Source of the DNA: Phlebiopsis flavidoalba
Taxonomy: Eukaryota; Basidiomycota; Agaricomycetes; Polyporales; Phanerochaetaceae
Assembly: GCA_035772785.1 (NCBI GenBank)
Contig: JAOCPU010000006.1
Coordinates: 806,001 to 870,000 of the forward strand
Reading direction: 5' to 3'
DNA length: 64,000 nt
Notes under the pieces: model-generated
What the model was told of the DNA's origin: nothing
What the model saw: only the letters and a program-made list of their open reading frames with translations
Databases searched by the model: none
Position numbers and translations under genes: made by a program
Part shown: in pieces, positions 1 to 11,652 of the stretch
Layout of the letters: each line of letters begins with the position of its first letter
Numbering within the stretch: the stretch's first letter is position 1

Positions 1-2354
1 TCGAGATCCAGCACATGCGAGTCGGGTCAAAAATCATGTTGCCGACCTTGCGGGGCTCCAGCGGCAAGGGAGTTAACCGGTGAACCCATGGAAGACCCAG
101 TCAACTGCGTTCGTGATCAAGGCAGGACGGATCGATGTGCCGACAACTGCATCGAACTCTTTCAATACCTGCTCATTGCCTTCCCAACGCAATGTCGAAG
201 GATTCCATTTCATTTCACCGATGGCTACGAGATACGGTCAAAACCATTGCGCTGCGGCCATTGTTGAGCACAATGAACACACCTTTCGATGCTTGTGCGC
301 CACCGAGGTGCCGGATAAGAGTGGGTTTGCGACGCGTCGCTGATGATGTCGGGGCCTTCTTTTTGCTCGAACGAACTTTTGTCTCTGTTGTTCTCGCAGC
401 AGACAGGTCCATGCGACTTGCGCGTTTGAGAGTTCTCGGCGGCGCTAGGTTAATGAGCGCATTAGGGCAAGTCTGAGAGCGATAACCACAACCACTAACC
501 TGCATCCAGAGATGTGGGATCGGGAAGAGTTGGCTTTCGGGACAATGTAGGTGAAAGCACAGCGGCATAGGTGGCGCCAGGCACCCGAGTGTTTATACTC
601 CTTTGGCTGAACGCGATATCGACCCTCTTTCTCTCGATCAAGAGGAAAAGGTCATCAAATCCATCTAACTCGGTACCATCGCCATACGTACGCTGCCGTT
701 TTGGCTTTTTTCAACAACTTCATCGCAGGGACGGAAGGCAGACTCTGAGTCTGACTATGCCGCGACTTCGATGACGATGATGGCGGGCGAGAAGCTGAAG
801 GGGCAGGAGAACGACGAGCGGGGCAATGGCGGTGCAGCCGTTGGTGAGTGGCGAAGGCAAAGACTCCAGAGATTGGAGGGCGCGCCTTGAGTCGTGACGA
901 TGATGTAGGCATGTGTGAGGCGAAGGGCAGCAGGGTTCGAGGCAGGGCGTAGTGGGACGCGTGGGAGGCACGTTGTAGTCCAAACGCATGTAGTTTGCTA
1001 GTAGAACTACTTTGTTTCTTCGCCTTTGATGAAGCTGTGGGCGCATTGTACCGGGGAAAGCGCCGGTACAGGCGGGATGGGTTCGGTAGGCTGTGGTGGA
1101 CACCATGGTCAGTCAAGGGACGGAAGGGAAGCCTTCCGCGACAAGCCCCGACCGCCTGAAGATGTAGTCTTCAGGCCGGTATGAGACTTCCCTCCCCCAC
1201 CCCCTTTTTCTTTTTGGCCCCGCAGACTGCTATATATTGGGCGCCAAAGGGAAAAGACGACTTGGAGGAGGAGGGATGAGGGAGTGGGAGCGGAGGTCAC
1301 CGCTTGGCTGTAGAGAGTTGTGGAGATGCGGCTTTGGGTGGGGATGGTGGGCAAGCCAGTCGACGCAGCTGTGCAGACTGAGGATACCGGTGGCACGTTC
1401 GGCGATTTGGCACGATCAGCCTTCATACGGGACTGAGGCCTGGTCCTGGGCACTAGTACGAGTTGCGCCCTTACTTCGAAGAGCGAGTGTGCTGTACCCA
1501 GACTTGGCAGTCATGCTGGGTAGTCTGCAGTAACCTGCCCGGGCTTAGCTCCATGACATCGTCCAACACAAGACCACTCTCGAAGTCTTCTCGGGATCCG
1601 GCCTGGCTATCTTGACACGCATGTCAGTGACGACAGCTTTCTTCTTGGTCTCGAGCATCTTGACCAGCTTCGCGCTCTGGCCAGACTCGAACAGTCCAGA
1701 GGGTACCACGAGACCATCAAGTAGATCCTCCACATCTTCCTCGTCCTCCTCAGTTTCGGTTTCTGGTAATGATGCAGATGTGTAGGTGGTGGAAGGCGGG
1801 GAATGGTCCGCAAAGCCGAACGTAGAGTAGGCGTCAGATGACTTGGGAGGATGTTGTGTGGTCCTGTCTCCCCATTCTAGTGATGACTTCGACATCCTAT
1901 GGTTGAGCTCGAGAGGCCGAAGTGAGAGTTGCGTAAGATCCGAGGGCAATGAAAAGCCGTCCTCGAAAATCCTCGTCAATCGTGGCTTGAGGTAGAGGTC
2001 GAGCAGGAACCTGGGGGAGAGCCATTCCTTTGATGGTGGGTATAGCGTCTTCGTCTTCGTCAATAGCATCTATCGTCGATAGCGGAGGCCTAATGGTGCA
2101 CATCCGAGACACCGGTCCCGCTAAATACAGCGCCAGACGCAGAAATGTTGCCAAAGACTTTCTGAGGTTTAGCCCCGCCGGTCTTGCCCAAATCCATCTC
2201 AATATCCCAATCCTCGTCGTCTGCCCCATCCTCCTTCTCTGGCTCTGCGTCTGATGCATGTATGAGGTCGCCTTCGGGGAAGTCAAAGTCGGCATCGTTT
2301 CCAATCCTCGCGAGTTGGAAACCGATGTCAACGAGGACGGGGTGCTGTACTCAT
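1..2354 (-). CDS. byr4: Byr4/Bfa1-like two-component GAP subunit (partial, runs off left edge)
   Basis: Homologue of S. pombe Byr4 / yeast Bfa1, the scaffold that with Bub2/Cdc16 acts as GTPase-activating protein for the spindle-pole GTPase Spg1/Tem1 and holds back septation. Reading down the minus strand from the ATG at 2354, frame-hopping gives an acidic N-terminus (EDW, DFDFPEGD), a DEDWDIEMDLGKTGG block, DLTQLSLRPLELNHR, SKSSLEWGDRTT and DAYSTFGFAD (about 1870-2000), the acidic ETETEEDEEDVEDL and VPSGLFESGQ (near 1700), then a Ser/Pro-rich middle (500-1450) with GQKSHTGLK and SRLKARPPISGVFA. Near 660 it has GDGTELDGFDDL, near 300 RKPTLIRHLG, and at the left edge KVGNMIFDPTRMCWI, the usual C-terminal block of the family. 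These blocks sit in at least three frames, so the gene is frameshifted many times. The C-terminal end lies outside the window. Family assignment is from recalled conserved blocks in basidiomycete homologues. Confidence 0.82.
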
Positions 2355-2744
2355 GATTTGAGCCCAGGAATAATGAAATCGTGCTGAAATTGAGGCCTTG
2401 AGGACGGCGAATAATGTATGTGAAGAAAAAGCGGAGAGAGCAGGGAACGCGATGTGGTTATTGGTGAGACATGCAAACCGAACTGGAGAGTTAACGATGG
2501 ACGATCCTGGGATGCGGACGAGGCCTGGGTCAGGAATGGGAGGAAAGCGTCGGAAAAACTGAACGATAAAGTGCGCTTTGGCGCAAGGGCGTGTTGTCTG
2601 CGAGGACGGGGTATTGTCGTTGGGGAGCGGAGCCGTACTGCCCAAAGCGTTTTTCCCACATACCAACAGTGTGCGCTTGTTTGTTACACCGTCATGCAGC
2701 GTGCAACATGGTCCGTCTCGGCTTCGGCCTCCACTGCCAGGACG
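2355..2744. promoter_or_regulatory. Divergent intergenic region, byr4 / coiled-coil gene
   Basis: About 390 bases between the divergent starts at 2354 (-) and about 2745 (+). It must hold both promoters. I see no clear TATA box or repeat. The short ORFs here look like chance. Confidence 0.4.
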
Positions 2745-3682
2745 ATGAGCGCGAAGCTATCCCAGCCTGCCTCCAACGACCGACAGCGATGCCTTGAAGC
2801 CTGAGAGTAGACCGAGGCCCCCGACAGGGCCATCACCGCCGCTCTCTCGACTCCGCACGACGCGGTTACTAGCCGAGCTGCAAGGCCGTACGCCGCGTAC
2901 GGTGCACAGCCATGTCACTGCCCCCCGTGTCGAAGCTACGTCTCCCGAGCAGCCGCAGACGTCCCCGCTCAGCTCTGCGGCGTCACCAGAGCCGGTGTAC
3001 GATCCCCTCCACGGGGGGCAACCTTGCGTACGTTCTTCCACCGCCCAACGCCGGCCGCTGGTGAGCCGACTACATTCGAGCAGAGCAAGGACGAGCTATG
3101 GTCCCAGCTCGGCCGCATCCGTGACCTGCAAAGCGAAATCGTGCCGTCATGCATGTTCAAATGGAAGGCATCGGCTCGAGCCGAGGGCAGAACCATGAAG
3201 AAGGGACACACCCGTACACCCACAGAGAAACGTCCGTGTGGAGGAATGGGCCTGAGCCGGGACAAGAGGAAGAAGACAAGAGGAAAGAACGCGATCTGGA
3301 ATTTGCGAACCTTGCAAAGGCGTTTCAAGGAGAGCCATGCCGCAATTGAGAACATCATGACCAAGGTTATGGGCGACCTGTCAGATACGATATACGCAGC
3401 TCACAAGTCTACCAGCTCGATGATCTGTCCAAGTCCCTCACTCGCATTCCATGCGCTTCCTACGCCACAATGGAGTTTGTCACATCTAGAAATAATACCA
3501 AAGACTCCATCGGCACCGTATTCAACAGTCCCTCTCCTACGTTCACGACCTGGACCAGGTTCCCCTCAATCCTTTGGTCACACGCAAGTCAATCCCCGGT
3601 CAACTTCACACTGCACTCCACAAATGCACATACCAAGGACGGAAAGCCCCAGATCATACCTCGCACATTTAACCACACTTAG
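2745..3682 (+). CDS. Hypothetical Pro/Ser-rich protein with coiled-coil segment
   Basis: Not recognised by name. From an ATG near 2745 the composite protein begins MSAKLSQPASND and continues with a Pro/Ser/Thr-rich stretch (2794-3010). A helical, heptad-like stretch follows (FEQSKDELWSQLGRIRDLQ, about 3080-3150), then a charged region (EPGQEEEDKRKERDLEFANL, 3250-3310), HAAIENIMTK and GDLSDT (3340-3390), and a Ser/Thr tail ending near 3682. At least three frames are used, so frameshifts are present. The mix of disorder and coiled coil suggests a structural or scaffolding role, but that is inference. It lies divergent from byr4 and converges on VTA1 with 87 bases between stops. Confidence 0.5.
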
Positions 3683-3769
3683 CTCAATGCCCATATGTAT
3701 TCTACATGTCCTATATCCTCATCCAAACTGTAACATAATATACACACTCACATTACACTTCCCCGCCCT

Positions 3770-5275
3770 TCAACCACCCAGCATTGCCAATGCCGCACGC
3801 AGCTCCTTCCTCGCGGTCGTAAGATCCTCATAGTCCAATGCGGAGATAGCAAATTTTTGCAATGCTTTTGTACCTTCGCTATTTCCTTGGCGAGAGCTCC
3901 TCTGGAGGTGCGGTGATCGTAGCCTGCACAGGCGGAGGAACGGTCGGGGTGCTGGCCTGGCTCCACCGGAGGATACAGACGAGACTGGCGGTGGGGGCGT
4001 TGGGTAATGCACTACAGGAGGACGGTACGAAGGGTTGCACAGGAGGGCTCGGGGCTTGATAGAGGTCGTCACTTTCGGCGGGGCTGGAAAGTTCCGGGTC
4101 GAAACCTGTTGGACCAGGGATAGATTCAGCCGGAGCGTCCACACCTTGCGTTGGTGGAGAGGGAAAGGGAGGGGAACAGCCCGTCGATTTGTGGGTCGAC
4201 CGAAGGCGTTAAGCCACCCGTAACCGAGGGTGTGAAGCGTACGGTCTTCGGTTCGGACGAAGCGGGAGACGCGACGCCTCCCTCGTCTGCATCATCGTCT
4301 CTGCCTTCCAGTTCATCGCTGACCCACGCTCTGCGTAGTCCTGACTGTTGAGGACTCATTCCGGCGTGTGCGGGGTAATCGGAAACTGCTCCCTGCGTTC
4401 CCGGTGTGGCCGCAGAATGCTCCATGCACTGGGGCTCATAGGTCCATCCTTTGGATCTGCCAGGACCCTGTGGGGGAGCGGCAAATGGAGAGTCTACAGG
4501 AGGAGTGGATGGAGGGAAGTCAGAAATGGGTCCCGGCGGGGGAGTAGTCGAACGCTGTGTATATGGCAGGCGGCGAAGCAGAGTCTGGGCGAACTGGAGG
4601 AGCCGGCTCCTCCGCGGGCTTGTTCAGCTTCTCCTGGGGCACCAGGTGTAGGCTTGCGGCCTTCGCGGAAAGCCTTTTGCAATGTCTGCAGCCTTCCACT
4701 TTGCGTACTTGATCTTTTCTGGGACATTGATCGTAGTAGCTGCGGCGTCTGAGCTTTGGGTAAATGTAGTAAGCACTTCGAGGAAGTTGGCAGCAGCTAG
4801 AAACTTCTTCGCTGTTCCACTGTAAATTTAGTAACACGTCAATTATCATATAATCCATTCTAAGCTCAATGACACCCACCGAGTGGCATTACCCCTCCGA
4901 TCTTCGTTGTCCGCAGCTGCGAACACTCGTATCGCAAAGTTCTCGACGTACGCACTGCTTGCGCTTTCGTCGTCGATGGCATCGTTTTGTCCAATATCGG
5001 ACTTCATGGTCTCTAAAGTACCAAGAAGGTCAAGCAAGAATGTACGCGAGACATTGTCTTTGAGCTTGAGCGCGATGCCGAGCTGCGCGGCATAGTAGGC
5101 ACCTAGTCTGGGTCTATCAGTATGCAGAAATTACAGAGGACGGTATAAAACGCACACCAGTATGCAATGACTGAATCTGCACCTTTAATCTCCTCGGCGC
5201 GCTGTAGGAAAGGTTGTACGGACTTGAGCTCGGGCGGGACGGGCGGGAGGCGCGGAGCGAGAGACACAGAGACAT
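3770..5275 (-). CDS. VTA1: VTA1 homologue (LIP5), activator of Vps4 in ESCRT sorting
   Basis: Vta1 binds and stimulates the AAA ATPase Vps4, which recycles ESCRT-III during multivesicular-body sorting. The N-terminal tandem-MIT region is legible: PPVPPELKSVQPFLQRAEEI and ADSVIAYW (5170-5260), then DLLGTLETMK, IGQNDAIDDESASSAYVENF and IRVFAAADNEDRRGNATR (4880-5030). Next come KVEGCRHC/AFREGRKPTPG (4650-4720), a disordered Pro/Ser linker (3950-4600), and the C-terminal VSL helices CKFAISALDYEDLTTARKEL ending RAALAMLGG at 3770. A start at ATG 5275 fits with one small frameshift (VSLAPRLPPVPPE follows). Several introns and indels split the frame. Order of domains and overall length match fungal Vta1. 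The gene is divergent from the SDR gene at 5462. Confidence 0.92.
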
Positions 5276-5332
5276 GGCCGACAAGAAGCAAAGCTCGATG
5301 CCCACGTGGCGCGCAACGATCTCACTCACTCG

Positions 5333-5340
5333 TGACGTCA
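5333..5340. promoter_or_regulatory. CRE/ATF-like site TGACGTCA
   Basis: A perfect TGACGTCA octamer lies between the divergent VTA1 and SDR genes. This is the known binding site of CREB/ATF-type bZIP factors, which in fungi often control stress genes; that it acts on the SDR gene is inference. Confidence 0.45.
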
Positions 5341-5347
5341 CGCGCCA

Positions 5348-5369
5348 GTGGACGGTGGCCACCGTCCAC
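5348..5369. promoter_or_regulatory. Perfect 22-base palindrome in divergent promoter
   Basis: GTGGACGGTGG is followed directly by its exact reverse complement. It lies 8 bases after the TGACGTCA site and about 35 bases before the TATA box, so it could be an operator for a dimeric regulator or a cruciform-prone site. The function is inferred. Confidence 0.45.
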
Positions 5370-5403
5370 CACTTCGTCGTCACCAATTAATGTTCTCGCA
5401 GAG

Positions 5404-5409
5404 TATAAA
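5404..5409 (+). promoter_or_regulatory. TATA box of the SDR gene
   Basis: TATAAA lies about 55 bases upstream of the SDR start codon at 5462, a usual distance for a fungal promoter. Confidence 0.55.
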
Positions 5410-5461
5410 ACTCAGGCCATGGTGCTCAAATGTTTAGAAATAACTTCTGTCAACTTGCATC

Positions 5462-6619
5462 ATGTCTTCAAGTGTCCCTGAGCAATTCAAAGCCGGCTAC
5501 AAGATCCCTTTCCAGACACAACAAACGCAACCTGGAAAACAGCGCAAGCTGGACCCCGCGCCCATCGACGATGTCACAGGTGACGGCAAGCCGTACAAGG
5601 CCGCTGGAAAGCTGGAGGGCCATGTCGCACTCGTTACAGGAGCTGACAGTGGTATCGGAAGAAGCACTGCCATCCTGTTTGGTGAGTACATGCTTGAAGT
5701 TATACCGATACTTAATTCTCAAACATTCACCAGCACTCGAGGGCGCCGATCTGACACTGCACTCCGTAGAAGAAGAGGTTCTGAGGAACTAAGGAGGCCG
5801 AGCGGATCATCCACGAAAAGACTGGTGGAAAACGCAAGATCGCGACCGCCACCCTTGACCTCCGGAATGAGATGCAATGCCGCCAGCTTGTGCAATGCAT
5901 CTGGAGGAACATGGTGATAGGCTCGACACGATGTAAGTACAAACAGCCTCCGAGATGCCCATGCACTCATCTCCTCGTGTAGTGTCTTGAACCACGGACA
6001 CCAAAACGCGCCGTGTGTCGGATATCACTCAGCTGCCAAAAACGAACAATGGCTAAGCACCTTTGATACCAACATCCACTCCTTCTTCTATATCGTCAAA
6101 ACGGCTATCCCTGCGCTTGAGAAGAGCCCATTTACCCATCCATAAACTTCAACCGGCCTCCATCAACCCAGCTGTGGGACATCCAAAAGAGCTGTTTGGA
6201 TTACACTGCCACCTAAAAGGGTGCCATAATCGCCTTCATGCGAGCCCTGAGCAACCAGGTTGTTTCGGTGAGAAAGGGATTCGGTTGCAACGCCGTTGCT
6301 CCGGGTCCAATCTGGACACCCCTGATGTAAGTTCTTCCTTCGCGGCAGGCCCCAAACTGTAAGAGTCTAATGCAACACAATAGCCCCGCCACCATGACGG
6401 AAGACAGCATCAGACGTCGGCACGACGGTGCCCATGAAGCGTGCTGGACAACGACCGTGGAGATTGCGACGGCCTTCGTGTTCCTAGCCTCTGCCGATTC
6501 TAGCTACATTAGGTGCGTGTGCTCGTTCAGAGTGTTTTGTCCGAACACCGTGAGGCTCACCCAGGGTGTGATATAGTGGCCAAGTGATCCATGTAAACGG
6601 AGGTGTCGTGATCAACTAA
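5462..6619 (+). CDS. Short-chain dehydrogenase/reductase (SDR family)
   Basis: NAD(P)-dependent oxidoreductase of the classical SDR fold, substrate unknown. From ATG 5462 the protein begins MSSSVPEQFKAGYKIPF. It has the long N-terminal extension before the Rossmann fold seen in stress-type SDRs of the YhdF/GSP39 group. The cofactor motif VTGADSGIGRS lies at 5633-5665. An intron follows near 5680-5733. The catalytic YxxxK is legible as Y-T-A-T-K at 6200-6220, followed by GAIIAFMRALSNQ, then KGIRxNAVAPGP...WTPL (6270-6330), MTEDSI (6394), VEIATAFVFLASADSSYI (6460-6510), a last intron, and SGQVIHVNGGVVIN ending at the TAA 6617-6619. Frameshifts occur between these blocks. The TGACGTCA site and TATA box upstream suggest regulated expression. 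Confidence 0.92.
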
Positions 6620-6834
6620 CCATCATCTTAAAACGGAAGGCCGATAATTCAATGTAAAATACGTGCATATAAAACAACTGTAGAATAGAACATACGTGGA
6701 TCCGAAATACAGGATGAACACCAGTGCAGGGCTAGTGCTAGTACGCCTCAACAATACGCAAAATCACCATCTTGGGAACTCCGCATTTTGTGTTCAAAGC
6801 GCAGCGATGCGTGTTCGCACCGCGCTTCCCCCCG
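6620..6834. other. Short intergenic region
   Basis: Convergent gap between the SDR stop and the arrestin-like gene end. It is AT-richer than its flanks and I see no gene in it. Confidence 0.4.
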
Positions 6835-9800
6835 TCAGAAGAGCTGATGTCCCAGAGTCTCGCGCAAGCGCGCGAAGGGGGGAGCGGGGAGGTCGGATAA
6901 TAGCCTTTCTGAGCGAGTCGGAATCGCGGCTGGACTGTCGAGAAACACAGTTCGAGGATATGTGCCGGGATCGGAGGGACTGGTGGTATAACTAGTTGCC
7001 GGGGCCGTACCGGCACGAGGAGGCGTCGGTAGAATACGCGAGTTTGACGTCGGCATGGGTTCTGACGAGGTCGAAGACGAGTCTGCACCGTTTACCGGGG
7101 CAATGTTGGTTATGGAAGGGTAACTTGGAACTCCAGGAGGCGCGGGAAGCGTGCGAGAGCCCGTCCGAAGTACTCGAGACGCCGTTTGTTCATTGTCTGT
7201 CCGCAGAACTATTATAATATCCTGACGGCTCTCTAGATGAGTAGCCGTCTGAACTCGCGCGATAGTCGTCCCCCACGCCCATGTCTTCTACTCGTGATGG
7301 AATAGCCTATCCGTGGCGTCTCCTCATCTTCGTCCGTCGAGGACTCCGGCAGGGAATGCAGACATGGATTTCTTGCTGTGCATCCCATTGACCGAGCTAC
7401 CCGCGCGCGCCCGTTCCGGCCCACGCGCCGCTGCAAGTGCACGTCTTTTCTGTTGGATCCCCTTGAGGCGAACGAAGTAGTTGCGTTACCCGCGCCAATG
7501 CCTTCCATCCGCTGTTCCCCCCCGCGCGTATTGCCGTCGGCGTCGAGTGTAGAGACGCGCATCCCAGGCTGACTCCTGCTGGTCCACAAGGCGTCGCTCC
7601 CACCGCGCCGTCTCTGGGTGTTCAATGGTGTTATGCGCATTGAGGTGCGCAGTGAATTGGCAAAGTTCTCTGCGTCAGCTCGGGCAGATCCCAGCACGGC
7701 CTTGACCTCGTCGTCCGAATTCGCGTCCTCGTGTAAATCTAAATTACCAAGCCTCTTGCTGACTGGACCGTTACGGCCGAAGTGGCTCGGAGACTCGTCT
7801 GGCGGTTCATCGCCGTCGGGATCCTGGGGTGGAGCTGCGCGTTGAATAGACACTTGTATCCGAGTCGGCCTGATGGATGATATCTTGGGACGCTACAGGT
7901 AATTGCGACGTGGACGTATCTGGGTTGGTCACGCGGAGGGGCAGTACGTACGTCGAGAATATGGTGGGAGTGCAGGGGGTAGGTCATCCGGAACATGCGT
8001 GTCTGGTGTTACAGACAGCAGCTTGTTGTTCGAGGCCAGCGCTGCGATCTCTGTCATGGACATCGGAGGTCCTTCCACGCTGTGTGAGAGGAGCGAGTTG
8101 GATGGTCGAATGTATGCTCCGCTAGGCGACAGCAGCCCCGCACTGGGCGGGGGATCGATAGAAAGAAAATTGAAATTCCGGATGGGCAGTGTGACAGAAA
8201 TGTCGCGGGGATAGTGGTCCGGCACTAGCGGTGGCGCGGATCGAGTACTCTACTTCAAGTAGTCGAGCCCTCGTTATTGATAGAGCCTCCGTCTATGATA
8301 TCAGTGTCAGATGAGCGAGGTCGCTCGCCGTGGATAGCACTTACCGGGAGTGATATGTAGTGCACAAAGTCCAGCTCCCCGCGTCCGGGAGCAATGCCGG
8401 TCCACCAGCCTCTGGCGCTGGCATGCCTCTTGGCTGCACCCGCACAAATTTTCCAGAGCAGACTCCGCCACGACCTTGTGGGTGGTAGCTGTCTGGCACG
8501 AATCGGGATCCCGGTCGCCCGCCGTATCGAGCAAAGGTCTCGGTCTAAACACCGTGACCGTACGGACTAGTGTAAGTGTGAGAGAGCGGATAGTCTTCTT
8601 CGAGCCATTGACGACATGGAAGGAAATAGGGCATTTGGTCCCGGCAGGCCAATAGAGACGATGCATCTGGGCATGTAACTTGACCTTGGAGGAGTTACCG
8701 ATCAGCGCGAAGCTTTTTGCTGTACTAGCCTGAAGGGAGCGCGAAGATGGCTGTAATATCGTAGTGGGGTCCAGATACGGCCAAATTTCACAATAACGAT
8801 ATAGAAATGGGCAATTGATTTCTTGTCCTTGTCCACGTCCTTGACCTTGATGGATCTAGACATTGCAATGAGGGGGCCCGCTAATAGCATATACGAGTGA
8901 AGTACCCACATCATTGCTATGTACTTGACGGATATTCCCGACCCAAAGTTGACCACTCCCTTCGGGACGCCAAAGAAGTTGTCGACAGGCAGCTTGAGAG
9001 CGAAGGGTAGGATGTGTAGCCCTTCAGCCGCTGTAGGCAAAGCCTTCATTGTCCATGTCGACTTCGTACAGATTGCGAGGACGCATCTGTGACAGTGCAG
9101 ATAGCGGCGCAGCGTACTGATAGAAAGTGTGGTTTTCGTCCTCGCTCGCCACGGACTCGTAGCCGACCACACGAATCTTTCCTTCGGAGAGAAGAACGGG
9201 GACTTTCTTTCTTCGATCGCTTGCGGACGCGGACTTTGATATGGCCTCGGAGGAAAGCCTCCCTGAACGCAGACGTTTGCTCTCCAGAACGATGTCCACG
9301 TATTCTACCCTAGCCCGGGACTTCGCTTGCTCCAGCGCGACTCCATAGTCTTGCTGAACCTTCTTGTCACGTGCAGTTGCGCACATGGTCCGGAAGGATG
9401 ACAGATCCCGCCTTCAATCGCGCATTCGAGTTACCCAAGAGGGACTTCAGCTCTGCGGCTGAGCGAGCATGAGAACCCCCGAAGGTCAGCAGCGTGACAT
9501 CCCTGGGGGGAGCACTGCACGCGACTGCGATCCGCGGCGCTGTCACTGTTGTCACAGAGGCTCGGCGCAATTGCTTGGGTGCTGTACTGTGAGCCTGGCC
9601 CGGCGCGGATGGCACCAAGCTGGAGCGGCGGCGGCCCTGACCTCCTTGCGTCACTAAATCTCTCAGCTCGCGATCACTGGAAAGCTCGCTGTCGCTAGGA
9701 TACAGCATGGTTCTCGAGGCACCAGAGCTCAGCGTCCCCGATGGAGCAGTCAAGGGTCCGGGACACCGTGATACGGCTGGGGTAAACTGGGATCAGCAGG

Positions 9801-9965
9801 GGGACGGCCCTGTCGTCGTGGGGCCCTGGGACCGGTGAGAGTACGCCTTGGCTGACGTGCCCTGTTGTCCGCTGTCTTCGCAGCTTGGCCATGCTGCTCT
9901 TGTTCGACTGTTGTGAGCTCGGCAGTGATCGTCATGTGCGCCGCGGGTGTGAATGCCCAAGCCAA
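6835..9965 (-). CDS. Arrestin-domain protein with long disordered tail
   Basis: Alpha-arrestin-like protein. Fungal alpha-arrestins are adaptors that direct ubiquitin ligases to plasma-membrane transporters. The N-terminus (9400-9900) is Ser/Arg-rich and disordered (ASRTMLYPSDSELSSDRE). The arrestin N-domain runs about 9490 to 8900: VTLLTFGGS, ELKSLLGNSNARLKAGSV, KVQQDYGVALEQAKSRARVE, GKIRVVGYESVASEDENHTF, LHILPFALKLPVDNFFGVPK and GVVNFGSGISVKYI. The C-domain runs about 8900 to 8350: SIKVKDVDKDKKSIAHFY, YWPAGTKCPISFHVVNGSK, TIRSLTLTLVRTVTVF and TTHKVVAESALE. Downstream to 6835 is a Ser/Pro-rich tail with SRTYCPS, RVSTLDADGN and SESETSTP-like stretches. Introns and frameshifts break the frame; the start is uncertain (9965, or the internal Met at 9936). 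Confidence 0.87.
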
Positions 9966-10398
9966 CTGAACGCGACGATGTCGACATGGCTAGGTTGGTT
10001 CTGCAATAGGAACGACGGCGTACCTGGGGATTATGCGCGCACACGGGGGCTGACAGCGTGTGTTGACAACGGTACCGACTTGCTCCATGTCAGCCGAGAG
10101 CATCGTGGTTGTTGGTCAAGAAGTAAACACTTGGCGCTTACCTTCTCCATTCCCTTGGGATGTTTGCACTCCCACAATCGCGAGCAACGAGGAACTTTCT
10201 TTCATTAAGTATGGGGACACAGTACACGAGTTAGTTAAGCTCATTGTAGAGGATACATCCGGAGTAGATATCATTTTAGAAATGACGTCTGTGAGAACGA
10301 AAATAATTAGTGTAAGGTACAAGTTTAGATCCGTGATTGTATGGTATGTTGCAATCCCAGAGTTCATGATGCAAAGACAAATTGACGCGCGGTTACTG
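9966..10398. other. Intergenic region without recognised gene
   Basis: This separates the arrestin-like start from the GNAT stop. The half from 10190 to 10400 is AT-richer than its surroundings and carries ORFs on both strands, none of which resembles a known protein. Confidence 0.35.
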
Positions 10399-11652
10399 TT
10401 ACCAGTGTCCAAGTTGGACATGTCTGCGGTCGAATCCCAGCTCTAACCACGAGTCTACGCCCTCGACCGGATCCGGATTGCGTGCTAGACCGGCGAAGCC
10501 CACGCGGTCATAAACCTTCGCCGCTGCAGGGTTGTTGTGCGCCACATACAACACGACCCTATCTTTGTTCTTCAAGCCAAGCTGCGGAACACTGTCAGCC
10601 CTTACTTCAAACAAAAAGTGACAAGACTCGTACTGCTTGCACACTTTGCGAACGAGTCGCGTCCGCACATCCCCTTTGTCTCCACTCCGGGTGTTGTGTA
10701 ACACTTTTCGTGATCGTCCGCAACAGTGTCGCTGGTCCTCGTTATTGCTACGATGGACGCAATCTCCGGAACCCCTCCCTGTTTTCCGAATTTCGTGGAC
10801 CCATAATTGGCGCTTGGAGGAAAATTAACAGACGGCTTCCTCCAAGGCCCTCTCCGGAGAGAGAACAAAAGGTTCCTGTTATCCATGTGTAAGACGCTCC
10901 TGGAATTCGAAAATCTAGATACTCACGGATTCTTTGGCGAACCTGTAGCAAAGCTCGGCACAAGCCACAAGATCTCGATCTTGTGCAGGACGGGTATCAT
11001 ATTCTATAACCCCTGGTAAAAGCGTGTCCGCTTTTGGTGGCCGCAGTGACTGTTTCGTGCAATACGTGATTTTGGCAGCATAATAGACAGGGTCGGAATC
11101 CAGGTTGGATCCCTGTCTCCGCGGACCACATGGATGCGAACGCGCGTTGGTAACGTGATCAGGAGCAAAAATCGAAAAGACGCGTTCCGTAGCCACCTCT
11201 TTCGCAAGTCTGCGCACGATGTGGCGGATGCGTTGTAGGCAGTATTGGGAGTTCTGATCGCTCTTGCGAATCGTCGTGAAGAGGAATATGGGGTATGATC
11301 CGAGTGGACCCTCTGTACAGCTACAGAACGAAGTCAAGAACTGGAGGTTGCCGAGTTTTGTCGAGATTGTGGTAAACATGTTATCCTCACATTGCCGGGT
11401 GGAGATGCGACCATGGCGCTCCTGCTCACGCGAGACTTCTCGGCAGTTCCGCGGGTACATGATTGTTTCGAGTTGCTCGTGGGGTGAGCCTGAACATATC
11501 CCAAACGAGAGGGGGAAGCTCAATGGCAGAGTGAAAGACTTCGATAGCGAAGCTGGGCTACTATAGAAGGCATGGTGACAGCGGTCGGACGTAGAAAGAA
11601 GAGTGAATTGGGCGAGTGGCGACGAGGAAGAGTCCAACTTGATGAGCGACAA
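10399..11652 (-). CDS. GNAT-family N-acetyltransferase
   Basis: GCN5-related (FR47-like) acetyl-CoA N-acyltransferase, substrate unknown. The N-terminal half reads SLIKLDSSSSPLAQF (11610-11650), GPLGSYPIFLFTT (11280-11320), ATERVFSIFAPDHVTNA (11150-11200), DSDPVYYAAKITYCT (11060-11100) and TRPAQDRDLVACAELCYRFA (10930-10995). The C-terminal GNAT core is SIVAVTRTSDTVA (about 10730-10770), then RRKGC (motif A, acetyl-CoA binding, degraded) and LVRKVCK, followed by VVLYVAHNNPAAAKVYDRVG and WLELGFDRRHVQLGHW, ending at 10399. The expected ATG before SLIKLD is not intact: the sequence there reads CACTTGTCG, which looks like an eroded start. The assignment rests on the NPAA-x-VY-x-xVGF signature and the conserved C-terminus. 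Confidence 0.85.

Noticed and set aside
10060..10446. 128-codon plus-strand ORF overlapping the GNAT 3' end
   Set aside because: Its last part is antisense to the conserved C-terminus of the GNAT gene and the remainder lies in an AT-rich spacer.
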